A stretch of 64,000 bases of DNA from Cellulomonas sp. RIT-PI-Y (GTDB lineage Bacteria > Actinomycetota > Actinomycetes > Actinomycetales > Cellulomonadaceae): assembly GCF_025642745.1 (NCBI RefSeq), contig NZ_JANZKP010000011.1, positions 1 through 64,000 on the forward strand. Direction: 5' to 3'. Below, piece after piece: positions 46,835 through 55,799 of this stretch. A program made the position numbers and the translations under genes. Numbering within the stretch: the stretch's first letter is position 1; each line of letters opens with the position of its first letter. Under the pieces are notes generated by a model. It did not search any database and was not told the origin of the DNA. It saw only the letters and a program-made list of their open reading frames with translations.

Positions 46835-47310
46835 CTCGATGTCGTCGGCGGCGCGCAGCACGGCATCGGGCACGGTCTCCCGCTGCGGGACCCCGGTGAT
46901 CGTGCGCACCACGTCGTTCAACGACTCGATGCGCTGGATGTTCACCGTGGTCACGACGTGGATGCCGGCATCGAGCAGCTCGGCGACGTCCTGCCAGCGC
47001 TTCTCGTTCCGGGAGCCCGGCGCCTTGGTGTGGGCGAACTCGTCCACCAGCGCGACCGCGGGCGCCGGGCCAGGACGGCGTCCAGGTCCAGCTCGGACAG
47101 GGTGACGCCCCGGTGCTGGACCTCGACGCGGGGGACGACCTCGAGTCCGTCCAGCAGGGCGGCCGTGGCGGCACGGCCGTGGGTCTCCACGACCGCGACC
47201 ACCACGTCCTTGCCGTCCGCGCGCAGGTCCCGGCCCGCCTCCAGCATCGCGAAGGTCTTGCCGACGCCTGGGTCGGCGCCGAGCAGGACACGCAGACGGC
47301 CCCGCTGCAT
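46673..47310 (-). pseudogene. kdpD: kdpD remnant: frameshifted and truncated sensor kinase
   Basis: The start (ATG 47310) is coupled to kdpC (TGATG). The first 84 codons match the KdpD N-terminus, including Walker A GADPGVGKT. At about 47058 a one-base loss shifts the frame (CGCCCGCGG where CCGGCGG-like sequence is expected). The next frame continues with DEFAHTKAPGSRNEKRW and TTVNIQRIESLNDVV down to VLRAADDIE at 46835. After that similarity stops: the Usp domain, membrane helices and histidine kinase are absent, and no kdpE follows. It is most likely non-functional. Confidence 0.85.
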
Positions 47311-47915
47311 CAGCCGAGACGGTCCAGCGCGAGGTTCAGGTCCAGGACGTTCACGCTCGCCTGTCCCAGGACGCCGAGGTCCGGACCGGACGTCGCGTCC
47401 GCCACCAGCGCGCGGACCTGGTCCTCGGACAGCCCGCGCTCGGCCGCTACCCGGGGCACCTGCAGCGCGGCGTACTCGGGGCTGATGTCCGGGTCCAGGC
47501 CGGACCCCGACGCGGTCAGCGCGTCCACCGGCACGTCGTCCGGGTCCACGCCCTCCAGCTCCGCGACGGCGGCGCGCCGCCCCTCGATCGCCGCGATCAG
47601 GTCCTCGTTCTCCGGGCCGTCGTTCGACCCGGAGGACGCTGCGCCGTCGTAGCCGTCCCCGGCTGCCGACGGGCGGGACTGGAAGTACTGCCGCAGGGGT
47701 GTTCCGTCGGCGTCGGTGAACGACTGCCCGATCGACGACGAGCCGACGACGGTGCCGTCGGCGTCGGTGACCAGCGAGCCGTCCGCCCGTGCGGGCATGA
47801 TCCGCCCGAGACCGGTGACCAGCAGCGGGTAGGCGATGCCGCAGATCACGGTCATCACGAGCAGGGCACGCAGGGCGACGCGCAGATGCGGCCAGGTGGT
47901 GCGGGGGGAGCTCAT
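47310..47915 (-). CDS. kdpC: potassium-transporting ATPase subunit C
   Basis: A 201-residue subunit with one N-terminal membrane helix (about residues 13-33) and an extracytoplasmic domain carrying the conserved GSSSIGQSFTD, SGSGLDPDISPEYA and NVLDLNLAL motifs. It stabilises the KdpFABC high-affinity K+ pump. It lies 24 bases after kdpB. Confidence 0.95.
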   Translation of the reverse strand: MSSPRTTWPHLRVALRALLVMTVICGIAYPLLVTGLGRIMPARADGSLVTDADGTVVGSSSIGQSFTDADGTPLRQYFQSRPSAAGDGYDGAASSGSNDGPENEDLIAAIEGRRAAVAELEGVDPDDVPVDALTASGSGLDPDISPEYAALQVPRVAAERGLSEDQVRALVADATSGPDLGVLGQASVNVLDLNLALDRLG

Positions 47916-47939
47916 GTCGTTCCTCTTTCTCTGCCCGGC

Positions 47940-50117
47940 TCAGAAGCCCGGCAGCAGGCTGATGAGCAGGTCGACGGCCTTGATGCCGATGAAGGGTGCG
48001 ACCACGCCGCCGAGTCCGTAGACCAGCAGGTTGCGGCCGAGGATCGAGGTGGCGGCCGCCGCGCGGTACGTCACGCCGCGCAGGGACAGGGGGATCAGGG
48101 CGACGATGATCAGTGCGTTGAACACGATCGCGGACAGGATCGCCGAGGCCGGCGACGACAGCTGCATGATGTTGAGCGTCGCGAGCCCCGGGAACACCCC
48201 GGCGAACAGCGCCGGGATGATCGCGAAGTACTTGGCCACGTCGTTGGCGATCGAGAACGTGGTCAGCGCACCGCGGGTGATCAGCAGCTGCTTGCCGATC
48301 CGGACGACGTCGATCAGCTTGGTCGGGTCCGAGTCCAGGTCCACCATGTTCCCGGCCTCCTTGGCGGCCGAGGTCCCGGTGTTCATCGCCACGCCGACGT
48401 CCGCCTGGGCCAGGGCCGGGGCGTCGTTGGTGCCGTCGCCGGTCATCGCCACCAGGTTGCCGCCGGCCTGCTCGCGCCTGATCAGGTCGAGCTTGTCCTC
48501 CGGCGTGGCCTCGGCCAGGAAGTCGTCGACCCCGGCCTCGGCCGCGATGGCCTTCGCGGTGAGCGGGTTGTCCCCGGTGATCATCACGGTGCGGATGCCC
48601 ATCGCGCGCAGTTCGGCGAACCGCTCGGACAGGCCGTCCTTGACCACGTCCTTCAGGTGCACCACGCCCAGCACGCGTCCGGTGCCGTCGCCGTCCTCGA
48701 CCGAGACGACCAGCGGCGTGCCGCCGTCGGCGGAGATGCGGGTGACGTGCTGGTCCAGCTCCGTGCGGACGGCGGCGGGCAGGGCGCCCGCCTCCTCGAG
48801 CCAGGCCACCACCGCGCTGCCGGCTCCCTTGCGGATCCGGGTGCCGTCGGGGAGGTCGACACCGCTCATCCGGGTCTGCGCGGTGAACGGCACGACCTCG
48901 GTCCCGGCGACCGGCGCGGCCGGATCGTCGCCCGCAGACCGGTCCGCCGCCAGATCGACGATGGACCTGCCCTCCGGGGTCGGGTCGGCGGCCGACGCCA
49001 GGGCGGCGCTGCGCACCAGGTCCAGCTCCCGCACCCCGCTCAGCGGGAGGAAGGCGACGGCCCGCCGGTTGCCGTAGGTGATGGTGCCGGTCTTGTCGAG
49101 CAGCAGCGTCGTGACGTCGCCCGCGGCCTCGACCGCGCGCCCGGACATCGCCAGCACATTGCGCTGGACCAGGCGGTCCATCCCCGCGATGCCGATGGCG
49201 GACAGCAGCGCGCCGATGGTGGTCGGGATCAGGCACACCAGCAGCGCGATCAGCACGGGGACGCTCACCGAGGCCCCGGCGTAGTCCGCGACCGGGTCCA
49301 GGGTGAGGGCGACGACGACGAAGATGATCGAGAGCGAGGCCAGGAGGATGTTCAGGGCGATCTCGTTCGGCGTCTTCTGCCGGGCGGCGCCCTCGACCAG
49401 CGCGATCATCCGGTCGACGAAGGTCTCGCCGGGCGTGGAGGTGATCCGCATGACGATCCGGTCGGAGAGCACCCGGGTGCCGCCGGTCACCGCGCTGCGG
49501 TCGCCGCCGGACTCGCGGACGACCGGGGCGGACTCCCCGGTGATCGCGGACTCGTCCACCGAGGCGATGCCCCAGACGATGTCGCCGTCGCCGGGGATCA
49601 GCTCGCCGGCGGTCACCACGACCACGTCGCCCAGCGTGAGCTCGGGCGAGGCGACCTGACGGGTCCGGGCGTGCTCGGCACCGGGGTCCGTGGCGGCCTG
49701 GTAGTCCTCGACCACGGCCGCCTGGGTGGCGGACCGGGTCTGGCGCAGGCTGTCGGCCTGGGCCTTGCCGCGGCCTTCGGCGACGGCCTCGGCCAGGTTC
49801 GCGAACACGACGGTGAGCCACAGCCAGACCGCGATCGCGGCGGTGAAGGTGACCGGGGTGGCCGTGCCACCGGAGGGCTCCGGGCCGCCGGTGAAGGGCT
49901 CGACGACCGCGAGCACGGTGGTGAGCGCCGCGCCGACCTCGACCACGAACATCACGGGGTTGTGCCACATGATCCGCGGGTCGAGCTTGCGGACCGCGCC
50001 GGGCAGGGCGTCGCGGAGCTGCGCGAGCCCGAACGCGCGGGCCGGGGCCGCTCCGGAGTGCGGGGCGGAGCCGGTGGTCGCCGGCTCGGAGATGGTGTGG
50101 AGGGACATGGATGTCAC
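47940..50117 (-). CDS. kdpB: potassium-transporting ATPase ATP-binding subunit
   Basis: A P-type ATPase subunit that energises K+ uptake. TGES loop (ITGESAPV), phosphorylation motif [12 protein letters not shown] and [17 protein letters not shown] are intact. I take GTG 50117, which overlaps the kdpA stop as GTGA, giving 725 residues; ATG 50108 would be three residues shorter. Frames extending farther upstream are inside kdpA. It works with KdpA, KdpC and KdpF in the membrane. Confidence 0.95.
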   Translation of the reverse strand: MTSMSLHTISEPATTGSAPHSGAAPARAFGLAQLRDALPGAVRKLDPRIMWHNPVMFVVEVGAALTTVLAVVEPFTGGPEPSGGTATPVTFTAAIAVWLWLTVVFANLAEAVAEGRGKAQADSLRQTRSATQAAVVEDYQAATDPGAEHARTRQVASPELTLGDVVVVTAGELIPGDGDIVWGIASVDESAITGESAPVVRESGGDRSAVTGGTRVLSDRIVMRITSTPGETFVDRMIALVEGAARQKTPNEIALNILLASLSIIFVVVALTLDPVADYAGASVSVPVLIALLVCLIPTTIGALLSAIGIAGMDRLVQRNVLAMSGRAVEAAGDVTTLLLDKTGTITYGNRRAVAFLPLSGVRELDLVRSAALASAADPTPEGRSIVDLAADRSAGDDPAAPVAGTEVVPFTAQTRMSGVDLPDGTRIRKGAGSAVVAWLEEAGALPAAVRTELDQHVTRISADGGTPLVVSVEDGDGTGRVLGVVHLKDVVKDGLSERFAELRAMGIRTVMITGDNPLTAKAIAAEAGVDDFLAEATPEDKLDLIRREQAGGNLVAMTGDGTNDAPALAQADVGVAMNTGTSAAKEAGNMVDLDSDPTKLIDVVRIGKQLLITRGALTTFSIANDVAKYFAIIPALFAGVFPGLATLNIMQLSSPASAILSAIVFNALIIVALIPLSLRGVTYRAAAATSILGRNLLVYGLGGVVAPFIGIKAVDLLISLLPGF

Positions 50118-51784
50118 AGACCTTCCGCCAGGGGACCCAGCGCGAGAACGGGGAAGTAGGTCAGGGCGGTCACGATCACCGTGACGCCCACGAGCAGGCC
50201 GACGAACTGCGGGCGGTGGGTCGGCAGCGTCCCGGCGGTGGCCGGGACCTTGTCCTGCGCCGCCAAGGACCCGGCCAGCGCCAGCACCAGGACGATCGGC
50301 AGGAACCGGCCGAGCAGCATCGCCACCCCGAGCGCGGTGTTCAGCCACGGGGTGTTGGCGGTCAGACCGGCGAAGGCCGAGCCGTTGTTGTTCGCCGCGG
50401 AGGTGAAGGCGTACAGCACCTCGGAGAACCCGTGCACGCCCGGGTTCCAGATCGAGGTGGACTCGACGTCCGCCCGGACCGCGGGAAGGGCGAAGGACAG
50501 TGCCGTCCCGGCCAGCACCAGGGTCGGGGTGACCAGGATGGACAGCGACGCCAGCTTGATCTCGCGCGGGCCGAGCTTCTTGCCCAGGTACTCCGGGGTG
50601 CGTCCGACCATCAGACCGCCGACGAAGACCGCGATCACGGCGAGGACCAGCATGCCGTAGAGGCCCGAGCCGACGCCGCCGGGGGCGATCTCGCCCAGCA
50701 TCATGTTCAGCATCGGGAAGAACCCACCGAGCGCGGTGAACGAGTCGTGCATGCCGTTGACCGCGCCGGTCGAGGTGAGCGTGCTGGCCGAGCCGAACAG
50801 GGTGGTCGCCGCGATGCCGAACCGCTGCTCCTTGCCCTCCATCGCGCCGCCGGCCAGCTCCGGCGCGGTGCCGGCGCCGCGCGACTCGACCACGGTGAGC
50901 AGGGTGAGGCTGACCAGGAAGATCGTCGCCATCGCCGCGAGGATCGCGTAGCCCTGCTTCGCGCTGCCGACCATGCGGCCGAAGGTGCGCGGCAGGCTGA
51001 ACGGGATCGCGAGGAGGAGCAGCACCTCGACGGCGGAGGTCCAGCCGGTCGGGTTCTCGAACGGGTGGGCGGAGTTCGCGTTGAAGAACCCGCCGCCGTT
51101 GGTGCCGAGCAGCTTGATCGCCTCCTGCGAGGCGACCGGACCGCCCGGGATCGACTGGGTGCCGCCGGCCAGCGTCGTGACCTCGGTCGGCCCCGCCCAG
51201 TTCTGGATCACGCCACCGGAGATCAGCACGACCGCCGCGACGACGGACAACGGCAGCAGGATCCGGAGCGTGCCGCGGGTGAGGTCGACCCAGAAGTTGC
51301 CGATCGTGCCGGACCGGCGGCGGGCGAAGCCGCGCGCCAGGGCGATCGCCACCGCCATGCCCACCGCGGCGGACACGACGTTCTGCACGGCCAGGCCGAC
51401 CGCCTGCACCGCGTAGCCGAGCGTCGCCTCCGGGGAGTACGACTGCCAGTTCGTGTTCGTCACGAACGAGATCGCCGTGTTGAACGACAGGTGCTCGCCG
51501 ACCGCCGGCAGCCCGAGGTCCCAGGGCAGCCAGGACTGGGCGCGCTGGAGCAAGTAGACGAACAGCACGCTCACCAGCGAGAACGCCAGCAGGCTCCGGA
51601 CGTAGGACCGCCAGGTCTGCTCCGAGCGGGAGTCCACCCCCATCACCCGGTACAGCACGCGCTCGATCCGCAGATCACGGTCGCCGGTGTAGACCCGGGC
51701 CATGTAGTCGCCCAGCGGGCGGTACACCGCGGCGACCAGCGCGAGCACCAGGACGATCTGGCCGATCGCGAGCCAGGCGGCCAT
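50114..51784 (-). CDS. kdpA: potassium-transporting ATPase potassium-binding subunit
   Basis: A 556-residue channel-like subunit, the usual length, with ten membrane segments and the K+ selectivity segments such as [19 protein letters not shown]. The start ATG 51784 overlaps the kdpF stop (TGATG); a start 30 bases upstream would be inside kdpF. Confidence 0.96.
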   Translation of the reverse strand: MAAWLAIGQIVLVLALVAAVYRPLGDYMARVYTGDRDLRIERVLYRVMGVDSRSEQTWRSYVRSLLAFSLVSVLFVYLLQRAQSWLPWDLGLPAVGEHLSFNTAISFVTNTNWQSYSPEATLGYAVQAVGLAVQNVVSAAVGMAVAIALARGFARRRSGTIGNFWVDLTRGTLRILLPLSVVAAVVLISGGVIQNWAGPTEVTTLAGGTQSIPGGPVASQEAIKLLGTNGGGFFNANSAHPFENPTGWTSAVEVLLLLAIPFSLPRTFGRMVGSAKQGYAILAAMATIFLVSLTLLTVVESRGAGTAPELAGGAMEGKEQRFGIAATTLFGSASTLTSTGAVNGMHDSFTALGGFFPMLNMMLGEIAPGGVGSGLYGMLVLAVIAVFVGGLMVGRTPEYLGKKLGPREIKLASLSILVTPTLVLAGTALSFALPAVRADVESTSIWNPGVHGFSEVLYAFTSAANNNGSAFAGLTANTPWLNTALGVAMLLGRFLPIVLVLALAGSLAAQDKVPATAGTLPTHRPQFVGLLVGVTVIVTALTYFPVLALGPLAEGL

Positions 51785-51873
51785 CAGAACTTCTCGGGCT
51801 TGACGAGCGCCCACACCAGGTAGACGACGGCGGCCACGCCGAGGACGGCGGCCACCAGGTTCAGGACCGTCAC
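51784..51873 (-). CDS. kdpF: potassium-transporting ATPase small subunit KdpF
   Basis: A 29-residue single membrane helix starting [12 protein letters not shown] and ending ALVKPEKF, the hallmark KdpF tail. It stabilises the pump. It overlaps the upstream peptide gene by GTGA and kdpA by TGATG, so five small overlaps or junctions keep the operon coupled. Confidence 0.92.
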   Translation of the reverse strand: MTVLNLVAAVLGVAAVVYLVWALVKPEKF

Positions 51874-51953
51874 AGCTTCTCGACCCCCGCCGCGACGGCG
51901 CTCACGAGCGCGAACAGGGCGACGACGGCCGCCACGAACACCAGGTCCAGCAC
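51870..51953 (-). CDS. 27-residue membrane peptide preceding kdpF
   Basis: GTG 51953 lies seven bases after GGGGAG and opens a 27-residue hydrophobic helix ([18 protein letters not shown]) ending GVEKL, with the stop overlapping kdpF as GTGA. Size and layout imitate KdpF but the tail differs. Coupling and hydrophobicity support translation. It may be an extra pump or regulatory subunit; function unknown. Confidence 0.65.
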   Translation of the reverse strand: MLDLVFVAAVVALFALVSAVAAGVEKL

Positions 51954-52099
51954 AGGGGGCTCCCCACGTGGTGCGTCATCGCTCCGGCGCACGCGCTCCG
52001 GAGACGACGGGACCGGCGTTCGCCGGGCCACGGACCATCACAGGCCCGCTACGGGGGACCGGCGGCCATCCTGACGACTTCCATACGGGTCGGCGGCGA
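51954..52099. promoter_or_regulatory. kdp upstream region
   Basis: This 146-base gap precedes the kdp operon and follows the end of an ABC operon on the same strand. It holds small hairpins: CTCCGG/CCGGAG (51982-51987 with 51998-52003) and CCGGCG/CGCCGG near 52012-52026. I see no convincing promoter hexamers or KdpE site, in line with the missing regulators. Confidence 0.35.
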
Positions 52100-52930
52100 T
52101 TACTCACGCATCCCGTGCGCCGCGGGCTCGGCCGGCGACCCGTGCTCCCCGGTCGCGACCCCCACCACCTGGACCGACACCCGCTCACCCGTGCGCTCGA
52201 TCCGGGCCTCGACCCCGAACACCCGGCGCAGGGTGTCGGCGGTGAGCACCTCTGCGGTCGGCCCGGCGCGGTACACGCCGCCCGCGGCGAGCACCACGGC
52301 GTCGTCGCAGTACTGCGCGGCCAGCGCCAGATCGTGCAGGACCACCACCACGGTCGTGCCCGCACCCGCGAGCCGGGTCAGCAGCGCCAGGAGCTGATGC
52401 TGGTGCCGGATGTCCAGGTGATTCGTGGGCTCGTCCAGCAGCAGCACGGCCGGCTCCTGGGCCAGGGCCCGGGCCGCCTGGACCCGTTGGCGCTCCCCGC
52501 CGGACAGCGTGCGCCAGCGCCGCCGTTCCGTGCCGGTCATCCCGACCGCGGCCAGCGCCCGGGCACAGGCCGCGGTGTCCTGCGGCGTCTCGGGCGCGAG
52601 CCGGCCGCGATGCGGCAGCCGGCCCAGCGCGACGACGTCCCGGACGGTCAGGTCGGTGTCGGTGTCGCTGGACTGCTCCATCATCGCCAGGGTCCGGGCT
52701 CGCTCGCGCCGCGGGATCCGGTCGAGCGCATGCCGGTCGACCAGCACCGTGCCCGCCGTCGGGGTGAGCACCCCTGCCAGGAGGTGCAGCAGGGTCGACT
52801 TGCCGGAACCGTTCGGGCCGAGCAGGCCGGTGACCCGGCCCGGCGTGATCGCGAGGCCGACATCCGCGAGGATCGGCTCCGGCCGGCCGGGGACCGTGTA
52901 GCGCAGTCCCTCGCCGTGCAGACTGCTCAT
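52100..52930 (-). CDS. FecE-type ABC transporter ATPase
   Basis: A 276-residue ATPase of the siderophore/haem/cobalamin uptake class. Walker A GPNGSGKST, signature TLSGGERQR, Walker B LLLDEPTNHLD and switch His in VLHDLALAA are present. The start ATG 52930 overlaps the permease stop by four bases (ATGA). It powers the FecCD-type permease encoded just before it. A longer frame upstream lies within that permease gene. Confidence 0.92.
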   Translation of the reverse strand: MSSLHGEGLRYTVPGRPEPILADVGLAITPGRVTGLLGPNGSGKSTLLHLLAGVLTPTAGTVLVDRHALDRIPRRERARTLAMMEQSSDTDTDLTVRDVVALGRLPHRGRLAPETPQDTAACARALAAVGMTGTERRRWRTLSGGERQRVQAARALAQEPAVLLLDEPTNHLDIRHQHQLLALLTRLAGAGTTVVVVLHDLALAAQYCDDAVVLAAGGVYRAGPTAEVLTADTLRRVFGVEARIERTGERVSVQVVGVATGEHGSPAEPAAHGMRE

Positions 52931-53964
52931 GTCCGCTCCCTCCGGTGCAGGATGATCAGGAACGCCGGGACCCCGATCAGTGCCGTGATCACCCCGGCCG
53001 GGAGCTGTCGGGGTGCCAGGGCGGTCCTGCCGACCAGGTCGGCGATCAGCAGGAAGCACGCACCGCCGAAGGCGCTGGCCCCCAGCAGGCGGCGGTGTGA
53101 CGGTCCGACCAGGGCACGGACCGCGTGCGGGACGATCAGGCCGACGAATCCGATCGCGCCGACAGCGGAGACCACCACCGCCGTGACCGCCGCGGTCGCG
53201 ATCAGGGCGACCGTGCGGACCGCCGCCACCGGCACGCCGAGGGATCCGGCGGCGATGGCGCCGAAGGCGAAGGAGTCCAGATCGGCGGCGATCAGCCGCA
53301 GCACCAGGAGGGCGGCCACGGTGACGGCGCCGCACAGCAGGACGGCCGGCCAGCGCGCGGCGGCGAGCGAGCCGGTGAGCCAGTAGGTCAGGCCGCGCGC
53401 CGCGTCCGCGTCCCCCCAGCCGAGCAGCACCAGCGAGGTCATGGCGGTGAAGAGCTGGCCGACCACCACGCCGGTGAGGACCAGCCGCCCGGTGTTCGCG
53501 CCGTGCCGGCCGAGCAGCACCAGCACCAGCGCGAACGCCACCAGCCCCCCGACCAGGGCGCCCGCCGCCAGAGACAGCGCCCCGGAGCCCAGTCCGGCGA
53601 CCAGCACCAGCACGGCACCGGTGGAGGCCCCGGAGGAGATGCCGAGGAGGTACGGCTCGGCGAGCGCGCTGCGGGTCACCGCCTGGAGTGCCACGCCGCA
53701 GGTCGCCAGACCGGCACCGGCCACCGCGGCCAGCAGCGCACGCGGCAGGCGCAGCTGCCAGACCACCGAGTCGGTCAGGGCGGGCAGGGGATCGACCGGG
53801 AGTCCGAGGTGACTGCCGAGCGACCTCAGGGTCTGTGACCAGCCGATGTCCCCGCCGCCGACCGCGACGGCCACCAGGACACCCGCTGCGAGCAGCAGGA
53901 GTGCTCCGGTGGCCGTCGTGATCCCGCGTGCCCGGTCAGCGCTGGGCGAGGACGACGTAGTCAT
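52927..53964 (-). CDS. FecCD-type ABC transporter permease
   Basis: A 345-residue permease with about nine or ten membrane segments and family motifs RLPRALLAAVAGAGLA, LGISSGASTGA and GFVGLIVPHAVR. It imports chelated metal or a corrinoid. Its start overlaps the end of the preceding methyltransferase gene by 29 bases, so translation is coupled. Confidence 0.93.
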   Translation of the reverse strand: MTTSSSPSADRARGITTATGALLLLAAGVLVAVAVGGGDIGWSQTLRSLGSHLGLPVDPLPALTDSVVWQLRLPRALLAAVAGAGLATCGVALQAVTRSALAEPYLLGISSGASTGAVLVLVAGLGSGALSLAAGALVGGLVAFALVLVLLGRHGANTGRLVLTGVVVGQLFTAMTSLVLLGWGDADAARGLTYWLTGSLAAARWPAVLLCGAVTVAALLVLRLIAADLDSFAFGAIAAGSLGVPVAAVRTVALIATAAVTAVVVSAVGAIGFVGLIVPHAVRALVGPSHRRLLGASAFGGACFLLIADLVGRTALAPRQLPAGVITALIGVPAFLIILHRRERT

Positions 53965-54700
53965 CGAGGTGCTGCCACACCGGTCCGGCCTCCCGGAACC
54001 GGGCGGCCCGCAGCGCGGCGACGTGGAACGCCAGGCTCAGGTCCGGGTTGGCCGGCCGGCCGGCGAACCGGCGGGCCCGCTCGGCCGCCAGCGGTGCGAG
54101 CTGCGGATGCCCGGCGATCGTGGCGAACCACTCGTCCCAGCTCTGGGCGCCCGCGGCGTGGTCCCGTGCCTGGGTCGCGGCGTCGTCGCGGCGGCCGAGC
54201 TCCTCGAACAGCGGCCGTCCGCCGGGCTGTCGGAGATGATCGGCGTTCAGCAGGAGGCCGCCGGGACGCAGCACCTCCCCGACGTCCCGGTAGACCCGGG
54301 TCAGGACGTCCGCGGGCAACCAGTGCAGCGCGGTGGAGGACAGCACCGCGTGCGGACGCTCCCCGGCCAGCACCTCGGTCCAGCGCGGGTCCCACAGGTC
54401 GGCCTGCCGGAAGCTGACCCGCTCACCGTGCTCGGCCAGGGCCAGGCGGCCCAGCGCGAGCAGTACGGGGTCGTAGTCCACCGCGAGGCAGGTCATCCCG
54501 GGGAACCGGCGGAGGGCCCGGTCCGAGATCGACCCCGGACCGCAGGCGAGGTCGACGATCACCGCATCGGCGGGGGCGACCTCGGCCAGCACGTCCAGCA
54601 TGACGGCGAACCGGTCCTCGCGGCGGTTGATGTAGGCCGCCTGCTGGCGGTCCCACGCGTCCAGCTGCGCCCGGCCCCACGCGGGCGTCGCAGCGCTCAT
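53936..54700 (-). CDS. class I SAM-dependent methyltransferase
   Basis: A 254-residue soluble methyltransferase. Motif I reads VIVDLACGPGS, followed by an acidic residue in AVDYDP and a post-motif SSTALHWL. It lies between the binding-protein gene (ATGA overlap) and the permease gene, so it is part of the uptake operon. It may modify the imported ligand or a precursor; the substrate is unknown. Confidence 0.85.
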   Translation of the reverse strand: MSAATPAWGRAQLDAWDRQQAAYINRREDRFAVMLDVLAEVAPADAVIVDLACGPGSISDRALRRFPGMTCLAVDYDPVLLALGRLALAEHGERVSFRQADLWDPRWTEVLAGERPHAVLSSTALHWLPADVLTRVYRDVGEVLRPGGLLLNADHLRQPGGRPLFEELGRRDDAATQARDHAAGAQSWDEWFATIAGHPQLAPLAAERARRFAGRPANPDLSLAFHVAALRAARFREAGPVWQHLDDYVVLAQR

Positions 54701-55692
54701 GACGTCGCCCCCGCGTACTCGACCAGGGCACCGGACAGGGTGGCCAGGGCGTCGATGCTGCGCACCGAGGGATCCATCTCGGTGGCGGGGACGGCGACCA
54801 GGCGGTCCTGCTGCACGGCGGTCAGCCCGGCGGTGACCGGGTCCGCGCGCAGGGCGTCGATCTTGTCCTGCGCGCTGTCCCCGTCGAGGCCGCGGGACAG
54901 GTCGGCCAGCACCAGCACGTCCGGGTCGCGCTGGGCGATCTGGTCCCAGCTGGTCTCGGTCCACTGGGCGTCCAGGTCGTCGAAGGCGTTGTCGGCCCCG
55001 GCCAGCTCGGTCAAGGTCTGGGGGAGTCCGGCGTTGCCGGCGACGATCGGGGCGCCGTTGATCGTGGAGTAGATCCACACCACGTCCATCGTGTCCAGGG
55101 CTCCGGCGGAGTCGGCGACCCGGTCCAGGGTCTCCTGCTGCGCGGCGATCAGCTCCGCACCGCGGTCCTCGACGCCGAAGACGCTCGCCAGGTCGGAGAT
55201 CTCACCGAAGATCTGGTCGAATCCGGCCCGTTCGGCGATCAGGGCGGTGTCCTCGCAGTCGTTCGAGGACAGGTAGGCGGGGACGCCGAGCCCGATCAGC
55301 TCGGACCGCTCGCCGACCGCGTCCGCGGAGAAGGCGGAGGCGCGCATCGAGTACACGAAGTCCGGGTTCGCCTCGCGCAGCTGTTCCGCGGTCGGGTACT
55401 GGTCGGCGAGCACGGGGATCTGCGCATAGGCGTCGGCGAACTCCGGGGCCACGGCGTCGGTCAGATAGCTGGTGCCGATCATCGCGTCGCCCAGGCCGAG
55501 GGCGAGCAGGAGCTCGGTCGCGCCCTGCTCCAGCGTGACCGCGCGCTCGGGGGCGGCGTCGACGGTCAGGTCCAGCCCGCAGCTGGACACGGTGGTCGTC
55601 CGGGCCTCCGGGGTGGGGTCCGCGTCCGGGTTCGCGCTGCACCCGCTCGCGAGCAGCGCGAGGGCTGCGATGGGAATGACAATCGTTCTCAT
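54697..55692 (-). CDS. FecB-type substrate-binding lipoprotein
   Basis: A 331-residue cluster A-II binding protein. The lipobox ends at Cys18. The two lobes joined by a long helix are suggested by ERAVTLEQGATELLLALGLGD and the C-terminal DALATLSGAL. Such proteins bind siderophores, haem, cobalamin or other metal chelates. The start ATG 55692 lies exactly six bases from TATGCT and within a Zur-like box, so the operon is probably switched on by zinc shortage and its ligand may be a zinc chelate. Ligand identity is inference. Confidence 0.88.
   Translation of the reverse strand: MRTIVIPIAALALLASGCSANPDADPTPEARTTTVSSCGLDLTVDAAPERAVTLEQGATELLLALGLGDAMIGTSYLTDAVAPEFADAYAQIPVLADQYPTAEQLREANPDFVYSMRASAFSADAVGERSELIGLGVPAYLSSNDCEDTALIAERAGFDQIFGEISDLASVFGVEDRGAELIAAQQETLDRVADSAGALDTMDVVWIYSTINGAPIVAGNAGLPQTLTELAGADNAFDDLDAQWTETSWDQIAQRDPDVLVLADLSRGLDGDSAQDKIDALRADPVTAGLTAVQQDRLVAVPATEMDPSVRSIDALATLSGALVEYAGATS
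55677..55691. promoter_or_regulatory. Zur-like box at the FecB-type gene start
   Basis: TGACAATCGTTCTCA (plus strand) matches the znuA copy TGACATCGATTCTCA in its ends and AT-rich core. It covers the first codons downstream of the start point. Confidence 0.6.
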
Positions 55693-55704
55693 AGGACCAG
55701 CATA
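55693..55704 (-). promoter_or_regulatory. -10 element of the FecB-type operon
   Basis: TATGCT (55704-55699, minus strand), six bases, then ATG 55692: leaderless layout. Confidence 0.6.
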
Positions 55705-55766
55705 AGGCACCGCGGCCCGAGCTCGGGCCAGGTCGGAGGGGCTGGACTGCGGCCTAGAGAGCATTT

Positions 55767-55786
55767 AAGTTCGGAGGTCCGAACTT
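55767..55786. promoter_or_regulatory. palindromic operator before the Mn-type ABC genes
   Basis: AAGTTCGGA and TCCGAACTT form perfect 9-bp arms around GG, embedded in an AT-rich TTTAAG stretch 13 bases before the ATG. Size and place suit a DtxR/MntR-class metalloregulator; identity is inferred. Confidence 0.6.
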
Positions 55787-55799
55787 CGACCGAAGGAGC

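Noticed and set aside
46951-49968. 1005-codon minus-strand frame across kdpB and kdpC
   Set aside because: Most of it is out of frame with the real Kdp proteins. Only its end coincides with the KdpD N-terminus, which has its own coupled ATG.
51954-52099. c-di-AMP riboswitch before kdp
   Set aside because: I could not match the conserved core elements on the kdp strand.
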